Assembly: GCF_003594915.1 (NCBI RefSeq)
Contig: NZ_QZCS01000002.1
Span: 310,001 to 374,000, forward strand
DNA: 64,000 nucleotides
DNA from: Enterobacter chuandaensis
Lineage (GTDB): Bacteria; Pseudomonadota; Gammaproteobacteria; Enterobacterales; Enterobacteriaceae
Direction: 5' to 3'
Program-made: the position numbers and the translations under genes
The notes under the pieces: generated by a model
Databases searched by the model: none
Told to the model about the DNA's origin: nothing
What the model saw: the letters and a program-made list of their open reading frames with translations, nothing else
Part shown: piece after piece, positions 44,499 to 56,984 of the stretch
Numbering within the stretch: position 1 is the first letter of the stretch
How the letters are laid out: the number at the start of each line of letters is the position of its first letter

Positions 44499-45194
44499 AT
44501 GAAACGTGCCGTCGTCGTGTTCAGCGGAGGACAAGACTCTACTACCTGCCTGGTACAGGCCCTACATCAGTATGATGAAGTTCACTGTGTGACGTTCGAT
44601 TATGGTCAGCGTCACCGCGCTGAAATCGACGTTGCCCGTGAACTGGCCCTCAAATTGGGCGCACGCGCGCACAAGGTGCTGGACGTTACGCTGTTAAATG
44701 AACTGGCCGTCAGCAGCCTGACCCGCGACAGTATCCCGGTTCCGGACTACGAACCAGACGCCAGCGGCATTCCGAACACCTTCGTGCCGGGGCGGAATAT
44801 TCTGTTCCTGACCCTGACGGCGATATACGCCTACCAGGTAAAAGCCGAAGCGGTAATTACGGGCGTGTGCGAGACCGACTTCTCAGGATATCCGGACTGC
44901 CGTGATGAGTTTGTGAAAGCGCTCAACCACGCCGTCAATCTGGGCATGGCGAAAGAGACGCGCTTTGAAACCCCGCTCATGTGGCTGGATAAAGCCGAAA
45001 CCTGGGCGCTGGCCGACTACTGGGGCAAGCTGGACCTGGTTCGCAGCGAAACGCTTACCTGCTATAACGGCCTCAAAGGCGACGGCTGTGGCCAGTGCGC
45101 AGCCTGTAATCTGCGCGCTAACGGGCTGAACCATTACCTGTCTGATAAGGTCGGCGTGATGGCCGCGATGCAGAAAAAAACCGGGCTTAAATAG
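44499..45194 (+). CDS. queC: 7-cyano-7-deazaguanine (preQ0) synthase
   Basis: ATP-dependent enzyme turning carboxy-deazaguanine and ammonia into preQ0, for queuosine in tRNA. The 231-residue product has the PP-loop FSGGQDSTT (about 8-16) and the zinc-binding cysteine cluster [19 protein letters not shown] near the C-terminus. It has the E. coli length. It lies 66 bp after ybaE; the next gene is convergent, with only 2 bp between the stops. Confidence 0.97.
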   Translation: MKRAVVVFSGGQDSTTCLVQALHQYDEVHCVTFDYGQRHRAEIDVARELALKLGARAHKVLDVTLLNELAVSSLTRDSIPVPDYEPDASGIPNTFVPGRNILFLTLTAIYAYQVKAEAVITGVCETDFSGYPDCRDEFVKALNHAVNLGMAKETRFETPLMWLDKAETWALADYWGKLDLVRSETLTCYNGLKGDGCGQCAACNLRANGLNHYLSDKVGVMAAMQKKTGLK

Positions 45195-45196
45195 GG

Positions 45197-45526
45197 TTAT
45201 TTGACCGTGCTGTCGAACAGTTTTACACCGGCAGCACGCTTGATTTTCATCAGCGTTGTCAGCGTTGGGTTGCCGTTGTCTGATAAGGTTCGGTATAGCT
45301 GCTGACGGGACAGGCCTGCTTTGGTAGAGATTTCACCTATGCCGCCGCGGGCTTCGATGACCTGACGGAGTGCAATGAGATAGGCAGGGATCCCCTGGTC
45401 TTCATAGATCTCATCCAACGCAACATTCAAATAAATTTGAGCAGAGGAAGGATCCTCGCGTAGCATTTTTATTACTGCTTCATCGTGATTGACGCTACTC
45501 GAAAATTTTCGTTCTAGCATATTCAT
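45197..45526 (-). CDS. Orphan addiction-module antidote-like HTH protein
   Basis: 109 residues. The C-terminal half, ARGGIGEISTKAGLSRQQLY followed by RTLSDNGNPTLTTLMKIKRA, matches the helix-turn-helix of the HigA-like 'putative addiction module antidote' family, with the typical linker IPAYLIALRQVIEARGG. AGGA lies at good spacing before the ATG. Members usually follow a RelE/ParE-like toxin gene, but none can be read in the 160 bp upstream. E. coli has no gene here between queC and fadM, so this is an insertion. Its DNA target is unknown. Confidence 0.8.
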   Translation of the reverse strand: MNMLERKFSSSVNHDEAVIKMLREDPSSAQIYLNVALDEIYEDQGIPAYLIALRQVIEARGGIGEISTKAGLSRQQLYRTLSDNGNPTLTTLMKIKRAAGVKLFDSTVK

Positions 45527-45690
45527 CGTTATTCATCCTGAAACTGATAAATTTCACCAATGCGTTACGAGCCATTTCAGCGAATTTCACTTCGATGTTG
45601 GTTAACGCCAGGATCCATGCATTTTCGAACCCTGGCTCTTTGCTATGCTATCTCGGTGATAACATCATTTCTTGTACTGAAGCCAAATAT

Positions 45691-46089
45691 CTACACGATC
45701 ATCAACTCCAGCTTTTCCCGCAATTCCCCTTCCAGCGGCAGCGCCTTTTGCGTTTTCAGATCGATACAGACAAAGGTGATCAGTGCATCAGCCACCACCT
45801 GCCCTTCTGGATCGAGCGTTACCACCTGGCTTAACACGCCGCTCTTGCCGTTTAGCTGTTGTACCTGGCTGGTGACCGTGAGCACATCACCCAGCACGGC
45901 CGGACGACGGTAGTTGATGTTGATATTGACGACCACGAACGCGATGTTGTGCGCGGTCAGCCACTGAAAGCTTTCGCTGTTTTCCAGCCCGTCCCAGCGC
46001 GCTTCTTCAAGAAACTCAAGATAGCGAGCGTTATTGACGTGCTGATAAACATCAAGATGGAAACCGCGTACTTTGATTTTTGTCTGCAT
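45691..46089 (-). CDS. fadM: Long-chain acyl-CoA thioesterase III
   Basis: Hotdog-fold thioesterase that helps beta-oxidation of unsaturated fatty acids. The start MQTKIKVRGFHLDVYQHVNN gives 132 residues, the E. coli length; the catalytic aspartate is in LDVYQHVNNARYLEF. A FadR operator lies 40 bp upstream. The frame extends 13 codons upstream into the operator without similarity. Confidence 0.95.
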   Translation of the reverse strand: MQTKIKVRGFHLDVYQHVNNARYLEFLEEARWDGLENSESFQWLTAHNIAFVVVNININYRRPAVLGDVLTVTSQVQQLNGKSGVLSQVVTLDPEGQVVADALITFVCIDLKTQKALPLEGELREKLELMIV

Positions 46090-46128
46090 AGCGCAATAGC
46101 CTTTCGTTGTTATAGGATCAGAGGTCAT

Positions 46129-46145
46129 AACTGGTATGACCTCTT
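46129..46145. promoter_or_regulatory. FadR operator of fadM
   Basis: AACTGGTATGACCTCTT matches the 17-bp FadR consensus ANCTGGTCNGACNTNTT with one mismatch. It lies just upstream of fadM, a known FadR-repressed gene. Confidence 0.8.
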
Positions 46146-46186
46146 TATCCTGGCAAACTTTTGCCGCAGTGCAAGGAATTGCGTAA

Positions 46187-46687
<501 letters not shown>

Positions 46688-46715
46688 TTACGAAAATCTG
46701 CGAGCAGACACGTAA

Positions 46716-48587
46716 TTATTGCTGCTGAGTCATGATATCGCCCAGCTTGATTTTCGCATCTTTGCGCAGGTTGCTCATCATCGCTTCGAAGGCAATCTGG
46801 GCATTGTTCTGGGTAATCCCCTGAACCATCGCTTTCTTCTGCGCTTCTGGCATAGTGCCAGCTTTCACTTCATCCAGCGCCAGCAGAACGACGTTACCCT
46901 GCATATCGGTGGTGGTACCGAAGCTTGGTTTGTCCTTCGCAGGCAGGCTCAGACCAAACGCGGCCTGGCTGATAGGGTCCTGACCGGTACGGCTCAGCGT
47001 TTTCGCCTCACCGAAGCTCAGGCCCGCCGCTTTCAGCGCGTCCTGTTTGCCCGCTTTCAGATCAACCAGAATCTTCTCAGCATCCAGTTTGGCCTGCTGT
47101 TCCGCTTTGTTGTGCTTAACCTGAGCGACAACCTGATCCTTCACTTCCGCCAGCGGTTTGACCGCTTCTGGCTTGTGCTCGCTGACGCGCAGAACGAACG
47201 CACGGTCACCGTCAACGGTAATGATGTCAGAGTTGCTGCCCGGCGTGCCGTTCTCGCCCACCAGACCACCGTTAAAGATGGCATCGGAAACCGGCTTGAA
47301 GTTCAGCTCTTCCGGCAAGTTGTCACGACCAAACCAGCCGGTCTCAACCGCTTTCACACCCGCCGCCTGCTCTGCACCCGCCAGAGATTCGTTATCGTTG
47401 CTGGCAGCATCACTTACCTTCTGCTGCAGCGCATAGTAAGCATCCAGCGCTTTTTCCTGTTTCACTTTCGCAGCGATATCATCACGAACCTCAGCCAGCG
47501 GCTTGGTTTTCGCCGCAGTGATGTCGTCCAGGCGTACGACCAGGAAACCCACGGAAGACTTGATGACGCCAGACAGCTGGCCTTTCTCTTTCAGACCCGC
47601 ATTTTTCAGCTCATCAGGCGTGGTTGCGTCTTCCAGCCAGCCCATATCACCGCCGTTTTTCGCAGAGATGATATCGGTGGATTTTGCTTTTGCGAGGGTT
47701 GCGAAATCCGCGCCTTTGTTCAGCTCGTCCAGTACCGCCTTAGCATCTGCTTCAGTTTTAGTCTGGATCACGCTGTAGCGGTTACGCTGCGGCTGAGTGA
47801 ACTGATCCTGATGCTGATCGTAGTAAGACTGGATTTCCGCATCAGACGCAGTTTCCTGCAGCGCGGCTGCATCCAGCTTGATGTAGCTGACGCGGAACTG
47901 CTCTGGAGAAACAAAGGCGTTTTTATTCTGCTCGTAGTAAGCATTAACGTCTGCGTCGCTGACCTGCTGTTTAGCCGCCAGGGCGTTCACATCGATGGTC
48001 GCTTCACGGACCACGCGCTGCTGTGCCACCAGCGCGGCCAGTTCGTCGGTTTCCCCTTTGAGCATGAAATCGGTACCCACGACAGCGTTGATGAGCTGCT
48101 GGGTTGTCAGCTGGTTACGCAGCGCCTGAGCGTATTGATCGGCCGTCATGCCCATTTGATTAACGATGCTGTTGTAACGCGCGTTGTCGAATTTACCGTT
48201 AGACTGGAATGCCTGAGTGGCGAAGATCGCTTTTTTCACCTGCTCATCGCTGATGCCAAGGCCCAGCTTTTTGGCATACTGATCCAGCAGCGCTTCGTCG
48301 ATAAGACGGTTCAGTGTCTGTTGGCGCAGGGTCTTCATGTACCCTTCATTCGCCGCCAGTTCAGAGAATTGGTCGCCCAGCTGTTGCTGCATACGGTTAC
48401 GTTCACCAGCAAAAGCATTCTCGAACTGACCGCGGCTGATCTCCTGGCCATTCACTTTTGCGGCATAGTTCGCGCCACCGCCAATAAGGTAACTGCTCAC
48501 GCCGGTCAATATGAACGACACGATAATGATACCGAAAATAATCTTGAGCACGAGACTGTTAGCAGCCGTGCGTAAGCTGTCCATCAT
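46716..48587 (-). CDS. ppiD: Periplasmic chaperone PpiD
   Basis: Membrane-anchored periplasmic chaperone near the SecYEG exit. The start MMDSLRTAANSLVLKIIFGI gives 623 residues, the E. coli length; the 38 codons upstream are not conserved. One N-terminal membrane anchor (about 16-34) precedes SurA-like N-domains, a parvulin-like domain (about 266-357, with NGGDMGWLEDATTPDELKNA), and a C-terminal region. Between hupB and ybaV as in E. coli. Confidence 0.96.
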   Translation of the reverse strand: MMDSLRTAANSLVLKIIFGIIIVSFILTGVSSYLIGGGANYAAKVNGQEISRGQFENAFAGERNRMQQQLGDQFSELAANEGYMKTLRQQTLNRLIDEALLDQYAKKLGLGISDEQVKKAIFATQAFQSNGKFDNARYNSIVNQMGMTADQYAQALRNQLTTQQLINAVVGTDFMLKGETDELAALVAQQRVVREATIDVNALAAKQQVSDADVNAYYEQNKNAFVSPEQFRVSYIKLDAAALQETASDAEIQSYYDQHQDQFTQPQRNRYSVIQTKTEADAKAVLDELNKGADFATLAKAKSTDIISAKNGGDMGWLEDATTPDELKNAGLKEKGQLSGVIKSSVGFLVVRLDDITAAKTKPLAEVRDDIAAKVKQEKALDAYYALQQKVSDAASNDNESLAGAEQAAGVKAVETGWFGRDNLPEELNFKPVSDAIFNGGLVGENGTPGSNSDIITVDGDRAFVLRVSEHKPEAVKPLAEVKDQVVAQVKHNKAEQQAKLDAEKILVDLKAGKQDALKAAGLSFGEAKTLSRTGQDPISQAAFGLSLPAKDKPSFGTTTDMQGNVVLLALDEVKAGTMPEAQKKAMVQGITQNNAQIAFEAMMSNLRKDAKIKLGDIMTQQQ

Positions 48588-48736
48588 GGTGTAACAACAC
48601 TCCGCTGTAGGTGACTGGTTACCTGACGCTGACGGAAAATCCTGCCCGTCGCGCGTAAAGGCGTATTGTGACAAGAAAACGGGGCGATTGTCAGCCCACA
48701 ACTCGCATAAACTCGCACAAATCAGGTCTGGACAAA

Positions 48737-48763
48737 CAAAAAAGGCACATCAAATGATGCGCC
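48737..48763 (-). terminator. Intrinsic terminator of hupB
   Basis: Minus strand GGCGCATC, ATTT, GATGTGCC (one G-T pair) followed by a run of T, 37 bp downstream of hupB. Confidence 0.85.
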
Positions 48764-48799
48764 CTTGTACTATCCGGCTTCCCTGAAACGGGAAAGCAA

Positions 48800-49072
48800 T
48801 CAGTTTACTGCGTCTTTCAGCGCTTTACCTGCACGGAAACCCGGCACTTTAGCAGCAGCAATGGTGATCTCTTTACCGGTCTGAGGGTTGCGGCCAGTAC
48901 GGGCAGCACGCTCTTTAACAGCAAAAGTACCGAAGCCTACCAGTGCAACGTCGTCCCCAGCCTGCAGAGATTCAGTAACAGAAGCAATTAATGCATCTAA
49001 CGCACGTCCAGCTGCAGCTTTAGAAATATCAGCACCAGCAGCAATTTTGTCAATCAGTTGAGATTTATTCAC
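48800..49072 (-). CDS. hupB: DNA-binding protein HU-beta
   Basis: Nucleoid protein that bends and compacts DNA, active as HU-alpha/beta or homodimer. The 90-residue product [20 protein letters not shown] has the family arm signature [32 protein letters not shown] precedes the ATG. Between lon and ppiD as in E. coli, with its own terminator. Confidence 0.98.
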   Translation of the reverse strand: MNKSQLIDKIAAGADISKAAAGRALDALIASVTESLQAGDDVALVGFGTFAVKERAARTGRNPQTGKEITIAAAKVPGFRAGKALKDAVN

Positions 49073-49213
49073 TGTTCTCTTCCTCTCTTTATAATTTATA
49101 TCGCGCCTGAATCCTTCACAACGCGACCGCGCAGCAGTTATATCAGGCCTGCCATGACCTTACAACACCCGTTGTTGATGGCTGACCTAATCAGCAATCT
49201 AAATTAGCTATAC

Positions 49214-49257
49214 AAAAAAAGGCTGGCAAGTGCGAAATGACTTACCAGCCTTGTTTT
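49214..49257 (-). terminator. Intrinsic terminator of lon
   Basis: Minus strand GGCTGGTAAG, ten-base loop, CTTGCCAGCC, then a run of seven T; about 26 bp after the lon stop. Confidence 0.88.
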
Positions 49258-49282
49258 TATTGACGCTCTTTGCGCGAGGTCA

Positions 49283-51637
49283 CTATTTTGCGGTTACAAC
49301 CTGCATTCCGGAGGGTTCATTCTGCAGTGCGAGACTGAGAACTTCCTCAATTCGCTTAACAGGATGGATCTGCAGATCGGCAATCACGTTGTCCGGAATC
49401 TCTTCCAGATCGCGTTTGTTTTCGTAAGGGATCAATACGGTTTTGATCCCACCGCGGTGTGCCGCCAGCAGTTTTTCTTTTAACCCGCCGATTGGCAGAA
49501 CCTGACCACGCAGGGTGATTTCACCGGTCATTGCCACGTCGGCACGCACCGGGTTACCCGTCAGACAGGAGACCAGAGCGGTACACATGGCAATACCCGC
49601 GCTCGGGCCATCTTTCGGCGTCGCCCCTTCCGGAACGTGAACGTGAATGTCGCGTTTTTCGTAGAAATCCGGGTTGATACCCAGTTTTTCCGCGCGCGCG
49701 CGCACCACGGTCAGCGCCGCCTGGATGGACTCCTGCATCACTTCACCCAGCGAGCCGGTGTAGGTCAGCTTGCCTTTGCCCGGTACACAGGCGGTTTCGA
49801 TGGTCAGCAGATCGCCGCCCACTTCCGTCCATGCCAGACCGGTCACCTGACCCACGCGGTTTTCGTTATCCGCGCGGCCATAGTCGAAGCGCTGAACGCC
49901 CAGGTACGCATGCAGATTGTCGCCGTTAATCACGATGTGTTTCAGGCTCTTATCCAGCAGCAGCTGTTTCACCGCTTTTCGGCACAGTTTAGAGATTTCA
50001 CGCTCAAGGCTACGCACGCCCGCTTCACGGGTGTAGTAGCGAATGATGCCGATAATCGCGCTGTCCTCGACGGTCAGCTCGTTGGCTTTCAGCGCGTTAC
50101 GCTCAATCTGTTTCGGCAGCAGGTGCTGTTTAGCAATGTTCAGCTTCTCGTCTTCGGTATAGCCGGAGAGACGAATCACTTCCATACGGTCCAGCAGCGG
50201 TGCCGGAATGTTCATGGAGTTGGAGGTCGCCACGAACATCACATCGCTCAGGTCGTAGTCCACTTCCAGGTAGTGATCGCTGAACGCCACGTTCTGTTCT
50301 GGATCAAGCACTTCCAGCAGTGCAGACGCCGGATCGCCACGCATGTCCGAAGACATTTTGTCGATCTCATCGAGCAGGAACAGCGGGTTTTTAACCCCCA
50401 CTTTCGCCATCTTCTGAATCAGTTTACCCGGCATAGAACCGATGTAGGTACGGCGGTGACCGCGGATTTCCGCTTCATCGCGTACGCCACCCAGCGCCAT
50501 ACGGATATACTTACGTCCGGTCGCTTTAGCGATGGACTGACCCAGAGAGGTTTTACCTACCCCCGGCGGCCCAACCAGGCACAGAATTGGGCCTTTAATT
50601 TTGTTCACACGGCTTTGTACCGCGAGGTACTCAAGAATGCGGTCTTTCACGCGTTCCAGACCGTAGTGGTCGGTATCGAGGATCTCCTGAGCCTGACGCA
50701 GGTCTTTCTTGACCTTGCTGCGGGCATTCCACGGAACCTGCACCATCCACTCAATGTAGCCGCGCACGACGGTCGCTTCTGCCGACATCGGAGACATCAT
50801 TTTCAGCTTCTGCAATTCTGCTTCGGCTTTCTCTTTCGCCTCTTTCGGCATCTTCGCCGCGTCGATCTTACGCTTCAGCGCTTCGTTTTCGTCCGGCGCA
50901 TCGTCCATCTCGCCCAGCTCTTTCTGAATGGCCTTCATTTGCTCATTCAGATAGTACTCACGCTGGGATTTCTCCATCTGCTTTTTCACGCGGTTGCGAA
51001 TACGCTTCTCAACCTGCAGCAGATCGATTTCAGACTCCATCATCGCCATCAGGTATTCCAGACGTTCGTTGACGTCGGACATTTCCAGTACGGACTGTTT
51101 GTCAGCCAGCTTCAGCGGCATGTGTGCAGCGATGGTGTCCGCCAGACGCGCAGGATCGTCGATGCTGTTCAGCGACGTCAGCACTTCTGGTGGGATTTTC
51201 TTGTTCAGCTTGATATAGCCTTCGAACTGGCTAATCGCGGTGCGCACCAGCACTTCCTGCTCGCGCTCATCAAGCTCAGGCGAATCAAGGTACTCTGCCT
51301 TCGCAGAGAAGTGTTCGCCATCGTCTGACAGGGTGGTAATACGCGCACGCTGCAGGCCTTCGACCAGCACCTTCACGGTGCCGTCAGGCAGTTTCAGCAT
51401 CTGCAAAATAGAGGCCACGGTCCCGACGGTGAAAAGATCGTTTACACCCGGCTCATCCGTTGATGCTTCTTTCTGCGCCACCAACATGATTTTTTTATCA
51501 TGATCCATGGCGGCTTCGAGGCAACGGATAGATTTTTCCCGCCCTACAAATAAGGGTATGACCATGTGCGGATAAACCACCACATCGCGCAACGGCAATA
51601 CGGGGATTTCAATGCGTTCAGAACGCTCAGGATTCAT
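49283..51637 (-). CDS. lon: ATP-dependent protease Lon
   Basis: Hexameric protease degrading misfolded and regulatory proteins. The 784-residue product (E. coli length) has the substrate-binding N-domain, AAA+ core with Walker [12 protein letters not shown] (about 356-366), and a protease domain with the catalytic serine in DGPSAG (about 679) and lysine in [12 protein letters not shown] (about 722). A sigma-32 promoter lies about 85-110 bp upstream. The large plus-strand frame opposite is a shadow. Confidence 0.98.
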   Translation of the reverse strand: MNPERSERIEIPVLPLRDVVVYPHMVIPLFVGREKSIRCLEAAMDHDKKIMLVAQKEASTDEPGVNDLFTVGTVASILQMLKLPDGTVKVLVEGLQRARITTLSDDGEHFSAKAEYLDSPELDEREQEVLVRTAISQFEGYIKLNKKIPPEVLTSLNSIDDPARLADTIAAHMPLKLADKQSVLEMSDVNERLEYLMAMMESEIDLLQVEKRIRNRVKKQMEKSQREYYLNEQMKAIQKELGEMDDAPDENEALKRKIDAAKMPKEAKEKAEAELQKLKMMSPMSAEATVVRGYIEWMVQVPWNARSKVKKDLRQAQEILDTDHYGLERVKDRILEYLAVQSRVNKIKGPILCLVGPPGVGKTSLGQSIAKATGRKYIRMALGGVRDEAEIRGHRRTYIGSMPGKLIQKMAKVGVKNPLFLLDEIDKMSSDMRGDPASALLEVLDPEQNVAFSDHYLEVDYDLSDVMFVATSNSMNIPAPLLDRMEVIRLSGYTEDEKLNIAKQHLLPKQIERNALKANELTVEDSAIIGIIRYYTREAGVRSLEREISKLCRKAVKQLLLDKSLKHIVINGDNLHAYLGVQRFDYGRADNENRVGQVTGLAWTEVGGDLLTIETACVPGKGKLTYTGSLGEVMQESIQAALTVVRARAEKLGINPDFYEKRDIHVHVPEGATPKDGPSAGIAMCTALVSCLTGNPVRADVAMTGEITLRGQVLPIGGLKEKLLAAHRGGIKTVLIPYENKRDLEEIPDNVIADLQIHPVKRIEEVLSLALQNEPSGMQVVTAK

Positions 51638-51718
51638 AGAGCTCTCTCTTAGTTTAGTGTCCGCCAGGTAAACTGGTCATGTAACTGTGCTTCACACAAC
51701 CATTAACATGTATCCAGT

Positions 51719-51746
51719 ATATGGGGATGTTTCCCACACATTCAAC
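51719..51746 (-). promoter_or_regulatory. Sigma-32 promoter of lon
   Basis: On the minus strand GTTGAA (51741-51746) and CCCCATAT (51719-51726) are 14 bp apart, close to the RpoH consensus. Confidence 0.8.
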
Positions 51747-51760
51747 GCTATGAATACGGA

Positions 51761-51793
51761 AAAAGTAAAGGGGAGATAAAATCCCCCCTTTTT
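51761..51793 (-). terminator. Terminator of clpX
   Basis: On the minus strand AAAGGGGGGA, a short loop, TCCCCTTT, then ACTTTTT. It lies 28 bp after clpX and upstream of the lon promoter. The stem is imperfect in register. Confidence 0.65.
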
Positions 51794-51820
51794 GATTAAC
51801 TGCTTGTATGATTTGGTGAA

Positions 51821-53095
51821 TTATTCGCCAGATGCCTGCTGGGCTTCCGGTTTACCGTAAATCAGCAGCGGCTTGGTTTGGCCGCTGATCACGGACTCGT
51901 CAATCACCACTTTCTCAACGTCTTCCATAGATGGCAGATCGTACATGGTGTCGAGGAGCGCCGCTTCAACGATAGAGCGCAGGCCGCGCGCGCCGGTTTT
52001 ACGAATCATCGCTTTCTTGGCAATAGCATCCAGCGCTTCATCACGGAATTCCAGATCGACGCCTTCGAGATTGAACAGCGCCTGATACTGCTTGGTCAGC
52101 GCATTTTTCGGCTCTTTCAGGATCTGAATCAGCGCCTCTTCGCTCAGTTCATTCAGCGTTGCCACAACCGGCAGACGACCAATGAACTCAGGAATCAGAC
52201 CAAACTTGATCAGATCTTCAGGTTCAACCTGCGACAGCAGCTCACCTTCATTGGCTTTCTCGGACTTCGCCTTCACCGTTGCGCCAAAACCAATGCCGGA
52301 GCCGGTTTCAACACGGTGGGAAATGACTTTATCCAGACCGGCAAACGCACCACCACAGATAAACAGGATCTTGGAGGTATCAACCTGCAGGAACTCCTGC
52401 TGCGGATGTTTACGCCCACCCTGCGGCGGAACAGCAGCCACCGTGCCTTCGATCAGCTTCAGCAGTGCCTGCTGAACGCCTTCACCGGATACGTCACGGG
52501 TAATAGACGGGTTGTCTGACTTACGGGAGATCTTGTCGATCTCATCAATATAAACAATCCCGCGCTGTGCTTTCTGAACGTCGTAATCGCACTTCTGCAG
52601 CAGTTTCTGGATGATATTTTCAACGTCTTCACCCACATAACCGGCTTCGGTCAGGGTGGTGGCATCCGCCATGGTAAACGGAACATCCAGCAGGCGCGCC
52701 AGGGTTTCAGCCAGCAGCGTTTTACCGGAGCCAGTCGGCCCGATCAGCAGGATGTTACTTTTGCCCAGTTCTACGCCATTGCTGGTGTCGCCATTACGCA
52801 GACGTTTGTAGTGGTTATACACCGCCACCGCCAGCACTTTCTTCGCCTGCTCCTGACCGATGACATAGTCGTCAAGGTGATGACGAATCTCATGCGGCGT
52901 TGGCAGTGCGCTACGCTCACGGTGCGGCGCAACTTCTTTAATCTCTTCGCGAATGATGTCGTTACATAAATCGACACATTCGTCGCAGATATACACGGAC
53001 GGCCCGGCAATCAGTTTACGCACTTCATGCTGGCTTTTGCCGCAAAAAGAGCAGTACAGCAGTTTGCCCGAACCATCTTTGCGTTTATCTGTCAT
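51821..53095 (-). CDS. clpX: ClpX ATPase subunit of ClpXP protease
   Basis: AAA+ unfoldase that feeds tagged proteins to ClpP. The start [20 protein letters not shown] gives 424 residues. The N-terminal zinc-binding domain has CSFC and CDECVDLC (Cys15, 18, 37, 40), Walker [13 protein letters not shown] follows near residue 119, Walker B is VYIDEIDKI, and the ClpP-contact loop lies in GFGATVK. Downstream of clpP with a 127-bp gap, as in E. coli. Confidence 0.98.
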   Translation of the reverse strand: MTDKRKDGSGKLLYCSFCGKSQHEVRKLIAGPSVYICDECVDLCNDIIREEIKEVAPHRERSALPTPHEIRHHLDDYVIGQEQAKKVLAVAVYNHYKRLRNGDTSNGVELGKSNILLIGPTGSGKTLLAETLARLLDVPFTMADATTLTEAGYVGEDVENIIQKLLQKCDYDVQKAQRGIVYIDEIDKISRKSDNPSITRDVSGEGVQQALLKLIEGTVAAVPPQGGRKHPQQEFLQVDTSKILFICGGAFAGLDKVISHRVETGSGIGFGATVKAKSEKANEGELLSQVEPEDLIKFGLIPEFIGRLPVVATLNELSEEALIQILKEPKNALTKQYQALFNLEGVDLEFRDEALDAIAKKAMIRKTGARGLRSIVEAALLDTMYDLPSMEDVEKVVIDESVISGQTKPLLIYGKPEAQQASGE

Positions 53096-53222
53096 GAGTC
53101 CAAACCTCTTTTTAAGTTCTTTGTGCCGCACATGACGACGCAAATGCCATTTTCAGACGCGAACTGCGCTCAGGCAGTGTGCCGCCCTACCTTAGTATAG
53201 CGGCACGCTCGCGTCGCGGGCA

Positions 53223-53846
53223 TCAATTACGATGGGTCAATACGGAGTCGACTAAGCCGTACTCAACTGCCTCTGGAGCAGAGAGGAAGCGATCGCGCTC
53301 GGTATCGCGCTCGATCTGCTCAAGAGATTGACCTGTATGCTGCGCCATAAGTTCATTCATGCGCGCTTTTACTTTCAGAATTTCGCGGGCGTGGATTTCA
53401 ATATCCGTCGCCTGCCCCTGGTAACCACCCAGCGGCTGGTGAATCATCACGCGGGAGTTAGGCAGGCAGAAACGCTTACCTTTCGCCCCTGCGGTTAACA
53501 GGAACGCCCCCATGGATGCAGCCTGCCCCATGCAGATAGTGCTGACATCAGGCTTGATGAATTGCATGGTGTCATAAATGGACATGCCCGCCGTAATCAC
53601 ACCGCCCGGCGAGTTGATGTACAGGTAAATGTCTTTTTCCGGGTTTTCCGCTTCCAGGAACAGCATCTGCGCCACGATCAGGTTAGCCATATGGTCTTCT
53701 ACCTGGCCGGTCAGAAAGATAACGCGTTCCTTGAGCAGACGGGAATAGATATCGAAAGAACGCTCACCGCGTGAGGTCTGTTCAATAACCATCGGCACCA
53801 GCGCCATATGGGGTGCAAAGTTATCTCGTTCGCCACTGTATGACAT
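53223..53846 (-). CDS. clpP: ClpP protease subunit
   Basis: Serine protease forming the double heptamer chamber of ClpXP and ClpAP. The start [20 protein letters not shown] gives 207 residues, including the propeptide removed before Ala15. Catalytic serine in GQAASMGAF, histidine in VMIHQPLGG and aspartate in [14 protein letters not shown] region are present. A sigma-32 promoter lies about 100 bp upstream. The open frame continues 26 codons upstream without family similarity. Confidence 0.98.
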   Translation of the reverse strand: MSYSGERDNFAPHMALVPMVIEQTSRGERSFDIYSRLLKERVIFLTGQVEDHMANLIVAQMLFLEAENPEKDIYLYINSPGGVITAGMSIYDTMQFIKPDVSTICMGQAASMGAFLLTAGAKGKRFCLPNSRVMIHQPLGGYQGQATDIEIHAREILKVKARMNELMAQHTGQSLEQIERDTERDRFLSAPEAVEYGLVDSVLTHRN

Positions 53847-53941
53847 TTCCGTCTCCTGGTTCAAAATTGAAAACACCTGCTGTGCTGATTGTAACCTTAT
53901 GGACGGATTATCAGCCAGTCTCAATCATCGTGATTACATAC

Positions 53942-53970
53942 TTATGGGGTTCGCCACGCCCTATTTCAAG
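53942..53970 (-). promoter_or_regulatory. Sigma-32 promoter of clpP-clpX
   Basis: Minus strand CTTGAA (53965-53970), 15 bp, CCCCATAA (53942-53949): a full match to the RpoH -35 and a good -10. Confidence 0.85.
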
Positions 53971-54042
53971 CATAACAACCTTTTGTTGTAACGCTAACAC
54001 TGAAAGGGCGTTTTAGCACCCTTCCAGAACTAAAGCAGCGAT

Positions 54043-54078
54043 AAAAAAAACCCGTCGCCGGAGGGCAACGGGTTTTTT
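54043..54078 (-). terminator. Intrinsic terminator of tig
   Basis: AAAAAACCCGT-GCC arms around a short loop (AACCCGTCGCC / GGCAACGGGTT), with A- and T-runs on either side, 29 bp after the tig stop. Confidence 0.9.
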
Positions 54079-54106
54079 GTTCAAACTTTAAACCGTTAGG
54101 GCGAAA

Positions 54107-55735
<1,629 letters not shown>

Positions 55736-56053
55736 TCAGGCGATGGTGCCTGCACCGCGACAAGGCGGCGACGCGAAAACCGTATCCTGCAAACCTTCCC
55801 ATTCCTTAATGGTGTAGGTATGCAGTGCCAGCGCATGCACGGTTGTGGAGAGTTCTTCCGTCAAGGTGCTGTAGATCAGGCGGTGTCGGTTCAGGAAACG
55901 TTCTCCCGTGAAGCGATCGCTAACCAGAACCACTTTAAAGTGGCTTTCAGAACCTGCCGGCACGTTATGACGATAGCTTTCGTCGACGACTTCGAGGAAC
56001 ACAGGGTTGAACGCTGCCCTTAATTTTTCTTCTATCTGTTCACGTATCATCAT
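55736..56053 (-). CDS. bolA: Stress morphogene BolA
   Basis: Small KH-like protein affecting cell shape and iron-sulfur cluster handling with monothiol glutaredoxin. The start [20 protein letters not shown] gives 105 residues, almost identical to E. coli BolA, including the invariant histidine in [10 protein letters not shown] and ending [12 protein letters not shown]. Starting at the next ATG is equally possible by sequence. Divergent from yajG. Confidence 0.96.
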   Translation of the reverse strand: MMIREQIEEKLRAAFNPVFLEVVDESYRHNVPAGSESHFKVVLVSDRFTGERFLNRHRLIYSTLTEELSTTVHALALHTYTIKEWEGLQDTVFASPPCRGAGTIA

Positions 56054-56359
56054 GAAATTACTCCTCCGACAACGCTGAGATGTCACCCATCCCTTTAAAT
56101 ATTAGCCGCTTTTACCGTTTCCATTACACCTTGACAACAAATATTTAGCTTTCGTCTGATTTTCTCATTCAAACGAATGAAGTTCCCTGTGAGACTCATA
56201 CCTTTCGTCACTCGCGGGAGGAGAAAAAGGATGAGCTGGTCAGTTTTCAGACAAGACGATGAATTTACATGCGTTGACCACTTCCCCTGGCCGTAGTCGA
56301 TGTTATGATGGCGGCAATTTTTCTCTCTTTAATGCTTACGATTCGTTGAGAACCTGAAA
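56054..56359. other. Divergent intergenic region bolA-yajG
   Basis: 306 bases with no gene. An extended -10 element TGTTATGAT (56301-56309) lies about 50 bp before yajG and may serve it. I could not identify a gearbox-type bolA promoter with certainty. Confidence 0.45.
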
Positions 56360-56938
56360 ATGTTAAAAAAACTCTTCTTTCCGTTGGTAGCCCTTTTTAT
56401 GCTGGCAGGCTGCGCTACCCCGCCTACCACCATTGATGTTTCACCAAAAATCACCCTGCCTCAGCAGGACCCTAGCCTGATGGGCGTCACTGTGAGTATT
56501 AACGGTGCCGATCAGCGTCAGGACCAGGCGCTGGCAAAAGTGACCCGCGATAACCAGCAGGTAACGCTGACCGCGTCCCGCGACCTGCGCTTCCTGCTGC
56601 AGGAAGTGCTTGAGAAGCAAATGACCGCTCGCGGCTACATGATTGGCCCAAGCGGTGCGGTTGATCTGCAGATCATCGTTAACAACCTGTACGCTGACGT
56701 GTCTCAGGGCAACGTGCGCTACAACATTGCGACCAAAGCGGATATCGCCATCATTGCCACCGCGAAGAACGGCAACAAGATGACCAAAAACTACCGCGCC
56801 AGCTACTCCGTTGAAGGCGCGTTCCAGGCCTCCAACCAGAACATTGCTAACGCCGTGAATAGCGTGCTGACTGACACCATCGCCGATATGGCGCAGGACA
56901 CCAGCATCCACGACTTCATCAAGCAGAACGCGCGTTAA
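56360..56938 (+). CDS. yajG: YajG lipoprotein
   Basis: Predicted envelope lipoprotein of 192 residues with a signal peptide and lipobox LAGC (Cys18), followed by a mixed alpha/beta DUF-type domain (TIDVSPKITLPQQDPSLMGV). Its role is unsettled; it lies immediately upstream of ampG (46 bp) and is usually co-transcribed with it, which suggests an envelope or peptidoglycan-recycling link. Confidence 0.93.
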   Translation: MLKKLFFPLVALFMLAGCATPPTTIDVSPKITLPQQDPSLMGVTVSINGADQRQDQALAKVTRDNQQVTLTASRDLRFLLQEVLEKQMTARGYMIGPSGAVDLQIIVNNLYADVSQGNVRYNIATKADIAIIATAKNGNKMTKNYRASYSVEGAFQASNQNIANAVNSVLTDTIADMAQDTSIHDFIKQNAR

Positions 56939-56984
56939 TCCCGCTCGCTGACCCGGTTCCTGGCCGGGTCAGTTTTATAAGAAC

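Noticed and set aside
45527..45690. Possible toxin gene upstream of the orphan antidote-like gene
   Set aside because: Frames here are short, overlap each other and have no ribosome site or RelE/ParE similarity that I can see.
46719..48575. 618-codon plus-strand frame opposite ppiD
   Set aside because: Antisense shadow of a full-length conserved gene; composition artefact.
49637..51328. 563-codon plus-strand frame opposite lon
   Set aside because: Antisense shadow; no recognisable domain.
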